In this document: positions 41,754 to 49,575 of the stretch, piece after piece
How positions within the stretch are numbered: position 1 is the stretch's first letter
Layout of the letters: each line of letters begins with the position of its first letter
NCBI GenBank assembly: GCA_046328125.1
Contig: JAXLXF010000032.1
Location: forward strand, 15,095-79,094
Source: JADZEM01 sp046328125
Lineage (GTDB): Bacteria > Chloroflexota > UBA6077 > JACCZL01
Length of the DNA: 64,000 nucleotides
Direction of reading: 5' to 3'
Made by a program: the position numbers and the translations under genes
The notes under the pieces: generated by a model
What the model was told of the DNA's origin: nothing
Database searches by the model: none
Seen by the model: only the letters and a program-made list of their open reading frames with translations

Positions 41754-43517
41754 TTAGCGCGGCGTGATCTGGTACCAGAAGATGCTGCCGTAGGTGTATT
41801 CGGGGATCGGCTCCCAGGTAGACAGCTCCCGGCGCTTGGCGTAGAACTCGTTCTGGGCGTGGATGAACAGCCAGAGCGCCTGGTCGTTCACGTAGTGGCC
41901 CATGTCCTTCAGGATCTTGGACCGCTGGTCAGGATCGACCGCCCGCCGACTCTGCGTCACCAGATCGACCAGCCTCGGGTCTTCCTTCTGTGCCTTCACC
42001 TTGTCGAAGCTGTAGACGATCATCGGGCCGGGGTCGGCCGGGGCGGACCAGAAGACCTGGATGATCCCCTCGAAGTTGCCGGCCTTGTAGTCGTCGTTCA
42101 GCTTGCCGCCGTCCGTCGGGATCAGCCGCAGCTTGATGCCGACCTCGCCCAGCTGGTTCGCCACCACCTCCGCGATGTCGCGGTCCTTCAGCTGCGAGCC
42201 GTTCGAGAGGTTCAGCGTCGTCTCGAAGCCGGAGCCGTAGCCGGCCTCGGTCAGGAGCTGCTTCGCCTTGGCCGGGTCGTATGGGTACGGCTTCAGATCG
42301 GGGTCGTAGCCGGGCCAGGCCGCGTTCGCCCACGGCCCGTGCAGCAGGACGCCGTTCCCCTCCAGCACGTTCTTGAGGATCGACTCGCGGTCCACGGCGT
42401 AGTTGACCGCCTGCCGGACTTTCGGGTCGTCGAACGGCTTCTTGGTCGTGTTGAAGCAGTACATGATGGTCCTGGCGCCCTTGAGCGACATGACCTGCGT
42501 CGGCCCCTGGTCGAGCTCCTTGAGCTGGGTCAGGGCCGGCGACATGATCAACTGGACGCCGCCGGTCTTCAGCTCAGCCACGCGGGTGGCGGGGTCGGTG
42601 ATCAGGCGGATCGTCAGCTTCTGTGGGAAAGCCGTGCCGCGCCAGTGGTCCGCGAACGCCTCCAGCACCATCCGCTGGCCGCTCACCATCTCGGTCAGCT
42701 TGTACGGCCCGGTCCCCACCGGCTTCTGGCCGAAGGCGTCCTTGCCCATGCTCTCGCGGACCTTCTTCGGCACGATGAACAGCTGCGACATGTTCGGGAT
42801 CAGGTCGGCGGCCGGGCCTTTGGTCTTGATCCGGACCGTCGTCGGGTCCACCAGCTCGACGCCCTCCCAGTCGCGGGTGACGCTGCGCCGCACCGACGCG
42901 TCGTCCTGGACCAGGTCCAGCGAGTACTTGACGTCCTCGCCGGTCATCACGTCCCCGTTGTGGAACTTCACACCGGACCGCAGCTTCAGCTCCAGGGTGC
43001 GGTCGTCCAGCATCTTCCAGGACTCGGCCAGTCTCGGCTCCACCTTCAGCGTCTCGCCCGCGAACGTCAGCAGCGGGTCGAAGATCATCCGGTTGTTCCA
43101 GGTGGCGATCGAGGCCGCCGAGCAGGTCGGCGGGTCGAAGCACTGGGACTCGCCGGTGTGGGCGATCACCCACTCGTTCGGGCCAGCCGGTTTGGCGGAT
43201 TGCGCGGAGGACGGCGCGGCGGTTGCCGAGACGGCGGCCGGCTTGGCGACCTCGGCGGGCTTCGCGGCCTCGGCCGGCTTGGCTGCTTCCGCCGGCTTCG
43301 CGGCGGCCGGTGCCTGGGTCGGGGCAGCAGCGGCCGGCGCCGTCGTCGCGGCCGGGGCCGCGGGCTTCGCCGCCTCGACGGGTTTGGCAGACTCAGCCGG
43401 CTTGGCCGGCGCGGCAGGCTGGCCGCAGCCGAACACCATCAACGACCCGGCCGCCACGGTCAGCGACAGGAATCTTCGCCGCGACACTCGCCCGGAGCCC
43501 TCAACCCGCTGGTACAT
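41754..43517 (-). CDS. ABC substrate-binding lipoprotein, family 5
   Basis: A 587-residue binding protein of a peptide-type importer. The start at 43517 has GAGGTGGGG just upstream, and the protein then shows a twin-arginine-like signal (VSRRRFLSLTVAAG) and lipobox (VFGCG). A Pro/Ala/Lys linker with PAEAAKPAEAAKPAE repeats runs to about residue 115. Family signatures follow: LAESWKMLDDRTLELKLRSG, VKFHNGDVMTGEDVKYSL and GTGPYKLTEMVSGQ. It belongs with the two permeases just upstream, again without an ATPase gene. Confidence 0.93.
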   Translation of the reverse strand: MYQRVEGSGRVSRRRFLSLTVAAGSLMVFGCGQPAAPAKPAESAKPVEAAKPAAPAATTAPAAAAPTQAPAAAKPAEAAKPAEAAKPAEVAKPAAVSATAAPSSAQSAKPAGPNEWVIAHTGESQCFDPPTCSAASIATWNNRMIFDPLLTFAGETLKVEPRLAESWKMLDDRTLELKLRSGVKFHNGDVMTGEDVKYSLDLVQDDASVRRSVTRDWEGVELVDPTTVRIKTKGPAADLIPNMSQLFIVPKKVRESMGKDAFGQKPVGTGPYKLTEMVSGQRMVLEAFADHWRGTAFPQKLTIRLITDPATRVAELKTGGVQLIMSPALTQLKELDQGPTQVMSLKGARTIMYCFNTTKKPFDDPKVRQAVNYAVDRESILKNVLEGNGVLLHGPWANAAWPGYDPDLKPYPYDPAKAKQLLTEAGYGSGFETTLNLSNGSQLKDRDIAEVVANQLGEVGIKLRLIPTDGGKLNDDYKAGNFEGIIQVFWSAPADPGPMIVYSFDKVKAQKEDPRLVDLVTQSRRAVDPDQRSKILKDMGHYVNDQALWLFIHAQNEFYAKRRELSTWEPIPEYTYGSIFWYQITPR

Positions 43518-43593
43518 CTCCCCACCTCTCACAGCGCCTCGCTCGGCCCGACCGGGTCGAGCACCCTCGAACGCCCGCTCCACATGGGCGAGC

Positions 43594-44505
43594 CTAGACG
43601 GTCAACCTGGAGTCGAGCGCGTCGCGCAGCCCGTCACCCAGGAGGTTCGTGCCCATCACCGTCAGCATGATCGCCACGCCCGGCAGCGCCCCGAGCCACC
43701 AGGCCGTGGTCAGGTACTCGCGGCCCTGGCTCAGCATCCCGCCCCAGCTGGGCGTCGGCGGCTGCACGCCGAGGCCCAGGAAGCTCAAGGAGGACTCGGC
43801 GACGATCATCGCGGCGAACTGGAAGCTCGTGATCACGACGACCGTCGAGACGAAGTTCGGCGCCAGGTGGCGGAAGATGATCCGCGTGTCCGACGCCCCG
43901 AGCGCCGTCGCCGCCAGCACGAACTCCTGCTGCTTCAAGATCAGCGTCTGGCTCCGGACCGTGCGCGCGTAGATCACCCAGGCCCTGATCGAGAGCACGA
44001 TCAGCAGGTTCGTCAGGCTCGGCTTGAGCAGCGCCATCACCGCGATGGCCAGCAGGAGGTACGGAAAGGCGAGCTGAGCCTCGGCGATCCGCATCACCGT
44101 CGCGTCGAGCCAGCCACCCCGGTAGGCGCACACCAGCCCGAGCACCACCCCCACCGACATCGCGATCGTCACGGCGGCCCCGGCGATGCCCAGCGAGGTC
44201 TGCGCCGACCAGATGATCCGCGCGTAGACGTCCCGCCCGAGCGGATCCGTCCCGAGCAGGTGGTCGGTGCTGCCGCCCTCCATCCAGGCCGGCGGCCTCG
44301 TCTTGTCCGCGAGGTTCTGGCGGCTGTACCCATCCGGCGCCAGCAGCGGCGCCGCGAGCGCGCTGAGCAGCGCCAGCCCCACCAGCAGCATCCCCACCTG
44401 GGCCGTCCGGATCTTGCAGAGCCGGCGCAGCGTCACGAAACGCCGGTCGACGTGCTCTCGTCCGACGGGGACTGGCGCGGCCGTCTCGGCAACCGTCGCG
44501 CTCAA
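43594..44505 (-). CDS. Peptide-type ABC permease, DppC/OppC family
   Basis: A 303-residue permease. Motifs are HLLGTDPLGRDVYARIIWSA, EFVLAATALGASDTRIIFRH (EAA loop) and SFLGLGVQPPTPSWGGM. I chose the TTG at 44505, with GGGGGGCGG upstream and 13 bp after the DppB-type stop. The ATG at 44562 would instead overlap that gene by 44 bp. It is very similar in order and sequence to the importer at 26712-28546, so the two transporters are paralogous. Confidence 0.9.
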   Translation of the reverse strand: MSATVAETAAPVPVGREHVDRRFVTLRRLCKIRTAQVGMLLVGLALLSALAAPLLAPDGYSRQNLADKTRPPAWMEGGSTDHLLGTDPLGRDVYARIIWSAQTSLGIAGAAVTIAMSVGVVLGLVCAYRGGWLDATVMRIAEAQLAFPYLLLAIAVMALLKPSLTNLLIVLSIRAWVIYARTVRSQTLILKQQEFVLAATALGASDTRIIFRHLAPNFVSTVVVITSFQFAAMIVAESSLSFLGLGVQPPTPSWGGMLSQGREYLTTAWWLGALPGVAIMLTVMGTNLLGDGLRDALDSRLTV

Positions 44506-44518
44506 GGCCGCCCCCCGC

Positions 44519-45445
44519 TCATCCGCCCCCCGAAGCGCGGACCCTGGGATCGAGCAGCGCACACAGCAGGTCGACGGCCAGGTTGACCGCCACGAAGAGG
44601 GCCGTGACGACGACCAGCGCCGCCAGCACGACCGGGTAATCCCGCTGGACGATCGACGTCAGCATCAGCGAGCCGACGCCCGGCCAGTTGAACACCGTCT
44701 CCGTCATCACCGCCCCGCCGAGCAGCCCGCCGATCTCCAGCCCCATCACCGTGACGATCGGGATCAGCGCGTTCCGCAGCGCGTGGCGGATCAGGACCGA
44801 GCGCTCGGAGAGGCCCTTCGCGCGGGCCGTCCGAACGTAGTCCAGCGAGACGACTTCCAGCATTCCCGAACGGGTCAGGCGCGTGACCAGCGCCACGATG
44901 AAGCCGGAGAGCGTGACGCTGGGGAGGATCAACTGGGCGAAGGAGCCGCGCCCCGAGACCGGCAGGATCTGCCAGTGGACCGCGAACACCAGGATCAGGA
45001 TCAGGCCGAGCCAGAACGTCGGCGCGGTCTGCCCGACCAGCGCCCCGACCGTGGCGGTCCGGTCCCAGACCGAGTTGCGCTTGACCGCCGAGATCACCCC
45101 GGCCGGAATGCCGATCAGCATCGCCAGGAACGACGCCGACAGCGTCAGCTCGACGGTGGCCGGCAGCCGCTCGGCGACCATCGCCATCGCCGGCCGCTTC
45201 GAGTGGAACGAGCGGCCGAAATCTCCCTGGAGCACCGCGCCCAGGTAGCGCGCGAACTGGACCGGCAGCGGCTGATCCAGCCCGTACGCGTGCTTGAGCG
45301 CCGCCCGCTCGGTCTCGTTCGCCTCGGGAGGCAGCATCAGGCCGGTGACGTCGCCGGTCAGCTGCATCAGCGAAAACGCCACCACCATGACCGCGAGCAG
45401 CGAGGGGATCGCCTGGAGGACCCGCGTGCCGGCAAAGCTCAGCAC
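44519..45445 (-). CDS. Peptide-type ABC permease, DppB/OppB family
   Basis: A 308-residue permease with six predicted helices. Motifs are SLDYVRTARAKGLSERSVLI (EAA loop) and VFNWPGVGSLMLTSIVQRDY. GTG start. It is the first gene of the minus-strand operon permease, permease, binding protein, fgd, LLM enzyme, M14 peptidase. It is preceded by the P-type activator site at 45633-45651, and diverges from the GAF/PucR-type regulator gene. Confidence 0.92.
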   Translation of the reverse strand: MLSFAGTRVLQAIPSLLAVMVVAFSLMQLTGDVTGLMLPPEANETERAALKHAYGLDQPLPVQFARYLGAVLQGDFGRSFHSKRPAMAMVAERLPATVELTLSASFLAMLIGIPAGVISAVKRNSVWDRTATVGALVGQTAPTFWLGLILILVFAVHWQILPVSGRGSFAQLILPSVTLSGFIVALVTRLTRSGMLEVVSLDYVRTARAKGLSERSVLIRHALRNALIPIVTVMGLEIGGLLGGAVMTETVFNWPGVGSLMLTSIVQRDYPVVLAALVVVTALFVAVNLAVDLLCALLDPRVRASGGG

Positions 45446-45605
45446 GAGACCGCTCCGCTCGGCGGGCGGATCGGGAGAGACGCCGACGGCGTCAGCGGCG
45501 AGGACGAGTCAGATCTGATGGCGATGCTCTCCGGCAGTTCACGACGCATGGCGTCTCGGCGCACGCACTACGCGCTCACAACACCGCTGGCGCGTCGGCT
45601 CGCCC

Positions 45606-45651
45606 AATGTAGCACCTTGATTTCGAGGCTTCTTCCTATCGCCTGTAGGAA
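45606..45651 (-). promoter_or_regulatory. P-type activator site and promoter of the 45445 operon
   Basis: On the minus strand TTCCTAC-AGGCG-ATAGGAA (45651-45633), then 21 nt, then TACATT (45611-45606). Spacing and -10 box equal those at 37896-37941. The gap 45446-45802 is shared with the divergent regulator, whose likely -10 is at 45721, so the same site could also influence that gene. Confidence 0.72.
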
Positions 45652-45718
45652 TGCCGGCGCGCGCCCTGGCGCCTTTCTCCTGCGCGGAATCGGAGCGAGA
45701 AGGAGGACCGGAGGCCAT

Positions 45719-45726
45719 GCTATCCT
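45719..45726 (+). promoter_or_regulatory. Extended -10 element of the GAF/PucR regulator
   Basis: CATGCTATCCT contains TG-N-TATCCT, an extended -10 pattern, about 75 bp before the start at 45803. The same 11 bases occur before the histidine kinase at 61317-61327. Confidence 0.4.
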
Positions 45727-45802
45727 CCCCAGACCCCCGGATCGCGCCGAGCACGAGCGAGCACGTCCGTTCGTCGCGATCTCGACGTTAGGAGTCGCAT
45801 CG

Positions 45803-47647
45803 GTGATGAGGCCGAGTCAGCCGACGGCAGGCACGCGGGACGACGCTGCCCTGGAGCGGAGGCTCGAAGAGCTCCAGGCGCTCCAGACCATCGCGCACGC
45901 CGTCGCCTCGGAGCTGGAGCTGCCGGCCGTGCTCCAGGCCATCGTCACCAAGATCTGTGAGAACTCCTCCTGGGACATCTGCGACATCATCGCCGTCAAC
46001 GAGCCGGCCGGCCGCACCGAGCTGCTGGCGCGGTTCCCGCCCTCGGACAACGCGGACCTGCCTCGGAGCTGGCCGCTCTCGATGGGCCGGGTGACGATCG
46101 GCGTGCTGGAGCGCGGCGCGCCGCTCTGCCTGCGCGACGTCTTCGAAGACACCGACTCGCCGACCTGGCACGAGAGCGCCCGACAGCGTGGCTACCGGGC
46201 CGCGCTGGTCGTGCCGCTCCGCTTCAAAGACCCGCCGTCGGCGATCTGGCTGCTGACCCGCGAGCCGCACGAAGCGTCGGAGGCCGAGATCGCCCACGCG
46301 GTGGCGATTGCCGATCACGTCTCGGTCGCCTTGCAGAACGCCCGCCTCTACGACCGCCAGCGCGAGGCGACAGCCCGCTTCGAGCGGCTCCTGGACACCC
46401 AGACCCGGCTGATCCACCAGGTGCTCGCCGGCGCGACGCTGGACGTGCTCGCCCAGGTCTCGGCGCGGATCCTGGGCAACCCGGTCACCGTCCTGGATCA
46501 GCTCTCACACGCCATCGCGCGGTGGCCGGCCGGCGACTCCAGCCAGTCGGCGGACGGTCGCACGCTCGACCACACTCGGGAGGCACGCGCGGATCAGCCC
46601 TGGTTGTCTCGCCTGGTGCGCGAGCGCAAGCTGGCGCCGATGGCGACCACCATCGTGGAGCGCGACGCCGTCTCGCCGCCGCTGCCGTGCCGGATCCTGG
46701 TCGCGCCGCTGGCGGCCGGCAACCAGGCGCTCGGCTACCTGCTGGTCAGCGAGGAAGACCGGCCGTTCGAGCCGCTGGACGAGGTGATCAGCCAGCAGGT
46801 CGGGCTGGCGGCAGCCATCGAGCTGATGCGCCAGAGCTCGGCCTTCGAGGCCGAGAACCGGGTCCGTTCAGACGTCTTGCAGCGACTGTTCAGCGGCGCC
46901 TGGACGGACCGGCGCGAGATGGTCCGTCAGGCCTCGCACCTGTCGCTCGACCTCCGCCATCCGAACGGCCTGCTGCTCATCCGGCCGGCCGCCAACGACG
47001 CGCCCTCACGTGACGCGCTCGCCCACGAGCGGCTGCTGGCCGGCCTGATCCCGCTCCTGACGCGCCAGAACCCCGGCATCGTCGCGGTGGTGATGGTCGA
47101 TCTGATCGTGGCACTGGTGCCGATCCGCGACGCCATGCCCGATCTCCAGGCCGAGGCGGCGCGGTTCGCGCGGACGCTGGAGCGCGAGCTGGGCCACCCG
47201 CCGCTGATCGTCGTCGGGCCGGTGGCGAGCGGCCCGGACCAGTATCCGAACGCCAAGCGCGAGTGCGACCGAGCGATCCGCGTCTGCGACATCCTCCAGA
47301 AGATCGGCGTCGTCACGCTCGCCGAGCTCGGCGCGTACCGGCTGCTCGGCACCCTGGACCGCGACGACGGGATGCAGCGCTTCGTGGACGACCTGCTCGG
47401 GCCGCTCCTCGCCTACGAGCAGCGCCGCCACACCGACCTGCTCGGCACCCTGAAAGCGTACTTCGCGAACAACTGCTCGCCGTACCACACCGCCGAGCAG
47501 CTGTTCATCCACATCAGCACGCTGCGCTACCGGCTGGAGCGGGTCCGGACGCTGACCAGCTTTGACCTGGACGATCCGGAGACTCGCTTCTCGCTCCAGC
47601 TCGCGCTCCGCTGCCACGAGCTGATCGGGCAATCCGCGCGGCGATAG
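45803..47647 (+). CDS. GAF-domain regulator with PucR-type C-terminal helix-turn-helix
   Basis: A 614-residue transcriptional regulator. An N-terminal GAF-like domain spans about 20-185 (LEELQALQTIAHAVASELEL, ALVVPLRFKDPPSAIWLL, VSVALQNARLYDRQRE). A second GAF- or CdaR-like region follows to about residue 360. The C-terminus has the PucR/CdaR-type HTH: LLGTLKAYFANNCSPYHTAEQLFIHISTLRYRLERV. Such proteins usually activate nearby catabolic operons when an effector binds. Start at the GTG 45803, with AGGAG 8 bases upstream (ATG 45806 also possible). It is divergent from the ABC/fgd operon that carries a P-type site, and is the best candidate to read that site. Confidence 0.9.
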   Translation: MMRPSQPTAGTRDDAALERRLEELQALQTIAHAVASELELPAVLQAIVTKICENSSWDICDIIAVNEPAGRTELLARFPPSDNADLPRSWPLSMGRVTIGVLERGAPLCLRDVFEDTDSPTWHESARQRGYRAALVVPLRFKDPPSAIWLLTREPHEASEAEIAHAVAIADHVSVALQNARLYDRQREATARFERLLDTQTRLIHQVLAGATLDVLAQVSARILGNPVTVLDQLSHAIARWPAGDSSQSADGRTLDHTREARADQPWLSRLVRERKLAPMATTIVERDAVSPPLPCRILVAPLAAGNQALGYLLVSEEDRPFEPLDEVISQQVGLAAAIELMRQSSAFEAENRVRSDVLQRLFSGAWTDRREMVRQASHLSLDLRHPNGLLLIRPAANDAPSRDALAHERLLAGLIPLLTRQNPGIVAVVMVDLIVALVPIRDAMPDLQAEAARFARTLERELGHPPLIVVGPVASGPDQYPNAKRECDRAIRVCDILQKIGVVTLAELGAYRLLGTLDRDDGMQRFVDDLLGPLLAYEQRRHTDLLGTLKAYFANNCSPYHTAEQLFIHISTLRYRLERVRTLTSFDLDDPETRFSLQLALRCHELIGQSARR

Positions 47648-47650
47648 GGG

Positions 47651-48760
47651 TTACTGCGTAAACAGCGTGCGCTCCAGCCCGGTCAGGCGCTCCGGCCCGG
47701 TGTCCGTCACCAGGATCGTGTCGCCGATCGAGATGCCGTGCCCGCGCGTGAACATGTGGAACACCATGCCCGCCTCCAGCACCCAGTCCGAGGTCGGCAG
47801 GAACGCGAGCGAGAGATCGGTGGAGCGGCGCGCCCCGGTGAACCCCAGGGTGTGCCCCGTCACGCCGTCGTACGAGGGGCGCATCCTGGCCGCCATGATG
47901 GCCTCGCGGCACAACGCGTCCACCTCGTTGGCGCGCGCCCCTGGCTTCATCGCCGCGATCTGGGCGTCCTGGATCGCGATCACGTCGCGGGCCGCCTGCT
48001 GCTGACCCGCGGACGCCTTGCCGATGATGGCGCTCCGAATGTTGCGCGAGTTGTAGCCCTTCAGGTGCGGGATCGTCTCGACGAAGATGACCCGCCCGCC
48101 GTCGTCACCTGACGCGGGCGGCGCGATCCGGATCAGCGCGACGTGCCCCTCTTCGCCACCCATCTTCAGGACCGTCACATTGGCCGCGATCAGGGCGTCG
48201 CGCTCGTTGCCGCCGTTCCAGATCGCCTCGATGGCGGCTAGCGTGGCGGCGTCCGCGATGGCGGCAGCCTGCCGGTGGAGCGCCACCTCCTCTGCCGACT
48301 TGCGCGCCCGGATAGCGGGCAGCATCCCGTCCACGTTCACCAGCCGCGCATCCGGCAACAGCCCGAGCAGCGTCTCGTACTGCTGGACGGTCATCGCCAG
48401 CCCGTCCTTCTCCAGCCCGATCCGCGCGCTGGCCCAGCCGTTGTCGCGGACCAGCCCGGCCAGCGCCTCCATCGACTCCTGGGTGTCTGGATACGCACGG
48501 TAGCTCTGGAGCCAGGACTGCGCGTGCACCTTCGGCTCGTCCAGCGGCCGGACCAGCAGGACCGGGTCACCCTCCAGGGGCACCAGCACCGCCTGATAGC
48601 GCGTCGGCGGCGGCGGGTAGCCGGTGAGGTAGGCGACGTGCTCCTGCTGGTCGAGCAACAGGACGCCAACCTCGCGCTTCGCCATCGCCTGCCGGGTGGC
48701 GGCCAGCCGACGCTGAAACTCATCCGTAGAAAACGCCGGCTTCGACGCGGCAGCAGCCAT
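47651..48760 (-). CDS. M24-fold (Xaa-Pro aminopeptidase/creatinase-like) protein with altered metal site
   Basis: A 369-residue two-domain protein with a creatinase-type N-terminal domain (about 1-135) and a pita-bread M24 domain. Aminopeptidases of this fold bind two metals through Asp, Asp, His, Glu, Glu. Here the first two positions read FVETIPH and YNSRNIRS instead of a VDxG and sDitRT pattern. The His is in TGHTLGF, Glu in LEAGMVFHM, and the last region is SIGDTILVTD. Two or more ligands thus appear lost, as in creatinase, which works without metal. The start at 48760 has GGGAGG 6 bases upstream. Its stop is 4 bp from that of the convergent regulator. Confidence 0.83.
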   Translation of the reverse strand: MAAAASKPAFSTDEFQRRLAATRQAMAKREVGVLLLDQQEHVAYLTGYPPPPTRYQAVLVPLEGDPVLLVRPLDEPKVHAQSWLQSYRAYPDTQESMEALAGLVRDNGWASARIGLEKDGLAMTVQQYETLLGLLPDARLVNVDGMLPAIRARKSAEEVALHRQAAAIADAATLAAIEAIWNGGNERDALIAANVTVLKMGGEEGHVALIRIAPPASGDDGGRVIFVETIPHLKGYNSRNIRSAIIGKASAGQQQAARDVIAIQDAQIAAMKPGARANEVDALCREAIMAARMRPSYDGVTGHTLGFTGARRSTDLSLAFLPTSDWVLEAGMVFHMFTRGHGISIGDTILVTDTGPERLTGLERTLFTQ

Positions 48761-48824
48761 AGCTTGCCTCCCGTGAGAACCCCTCATCCCGAACGTGCGC
48801 ACGTGAGACGATCGTCTGGTGTGG

Positions 48825-48885
48825 GGGCGCAATAAATTGCGCCCGTACAAGGCCGATCCTTGTACGGGCGCGATTCATCGCGCCC
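48825..48885. repeat. R1 element (61 bp), intergenic three-hairpin copy
   Basis: GGGCGCAAT-AA-ATTGCGCCC, then GTACAAGG-CCGAT-CCTTGTAC, then GGGCGCGAT-TC-ATCGCGCCC: three adjacent perfect stems. The length and order equal those of the copy inside the acyl-CoA synthetase gene at 31141. Confidence 0.9.
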
Positions 48886-49020
48886 CTCACTCCGCTATCG
48901 CGCCCCTCACTTCGCCATCGCGCCCCTCACTCCGCTATCGCGCCCCTCACTCCGCCATCGCGCCCCTCACTCCGCTATCGCGCCCCTCACTCCGCCATCG
49001 CGCCCCTCACTCCGCCATCG
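48881..49020. repeat. Tandem 20-bp repeat, seven copies
   Basis: Seven head-to-tail copies of CGCCCCTCACTCCGCTATCG, varying mainly at one C/T position (CTATCG or CCATCG). The unit shares its CGCCCC end with the R1 element, so the array seems to have grown from its edge. It and a short R3-like sequence (49051-49092) fill the gap 48761-49098; no gene is supported there. Confidence 0.95.
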
Positions 49021-49098
49021 CGCCCCCGCCCCTCCTAATCGCGCCCCTGGCTCCCCCTGCCCATCGCAATGGGGAGGCGGCTGAGGGTGAGGTCTGAT

Positions 49099-49575
49099 CT
49101 AGCTGTTTGCGGCCGTCACGATCTCGGCGAGGTGCTTGCGGTGGTGGCGCGGTCCCGCGTTCGCCATCACCTCCAGCGTCGTGTGCCCGATGGACGCCGC
49201 CGGGTGGTCCCACTCCTTGTCAAGGGCACCCTCGGGTGCGTGCTCCAGGAAGTCGAGCAGCGCGCCGACGTTCTTCTTATATTCCGCGATGATGTCGGAG
49301 GCCGGCTTGCCCCGACGTGCCGCGACCATCTCCTCGTTCCAGGGGATGACGCTCTTGAGGCCAGTCCACTCGCGGCCTTCCATCACGCAGTGCCACATCT
49401 CAAGATTGCGCAGCGGGATCGTGGCGATATGGACGAGAACGTCCTGAGCCGACCAGCCCGGGTTGATGCTCGGCTTCGCGAGCTGCTCGGGGGTGAGCGT
49501 CGTCACGACGGCCATCACCTCGTCCTGGGCCGCTCGGATGTCATTGCAGAGTCTCGTCACACGCGCGTCAGTCAT
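49099..49575 (-). CDS. DinB-like four-helix-bundle protein
   Basis: A 158-residue protein of the DinB/maleylpyruvate isomerase-like superfamily. WSAQDVLVHIATIPLRNLEM near 40-60 gives the first histidine of the usual metal triad, and ANAGPRHHRKHLAEI near 140-153 gives the others. These proteins bind a metal and often act as thiol-dependent transferases or isomerases. Its ATG overlaps the end of the acyl-CoA synthetase gene by 8 bp, so it is part of the operon from 54216. Its substrate is unknown. Confidence 0.85.
   Translation of the reverse strand: MTDARVTRLCNDIRAAQDEVMAVVTTLTPEQLAKPSINPGWSAQDVLVHIATIPLRNLEMWHCVMEGREWTGLKSVIPWNEEMVAARRGKPASDIIAEYKKNVGALLDFLEHAPEGALDKEWDHPAASIGHTTLEVMANAGPRHHRKHLAEIVTAANS

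Noticed and set aside
44267..45802. A 500-codon N-terminal extension of the GAF/PucR regulator
   Set aside because: The extension runs antisense through the DppB-type permease and is low complexity; a well-placed AGGAG supports the start at 45803.
48881..49020. CRISPR array
   Set aside because: The seven units are directly adjacent with no unique spacers, and no cas gene is present.
48819..49097. Open frames over the 20-bp tandem array
   Set aside because: They translate as simple repeats of the array, with no ribosome-binding site or domain.
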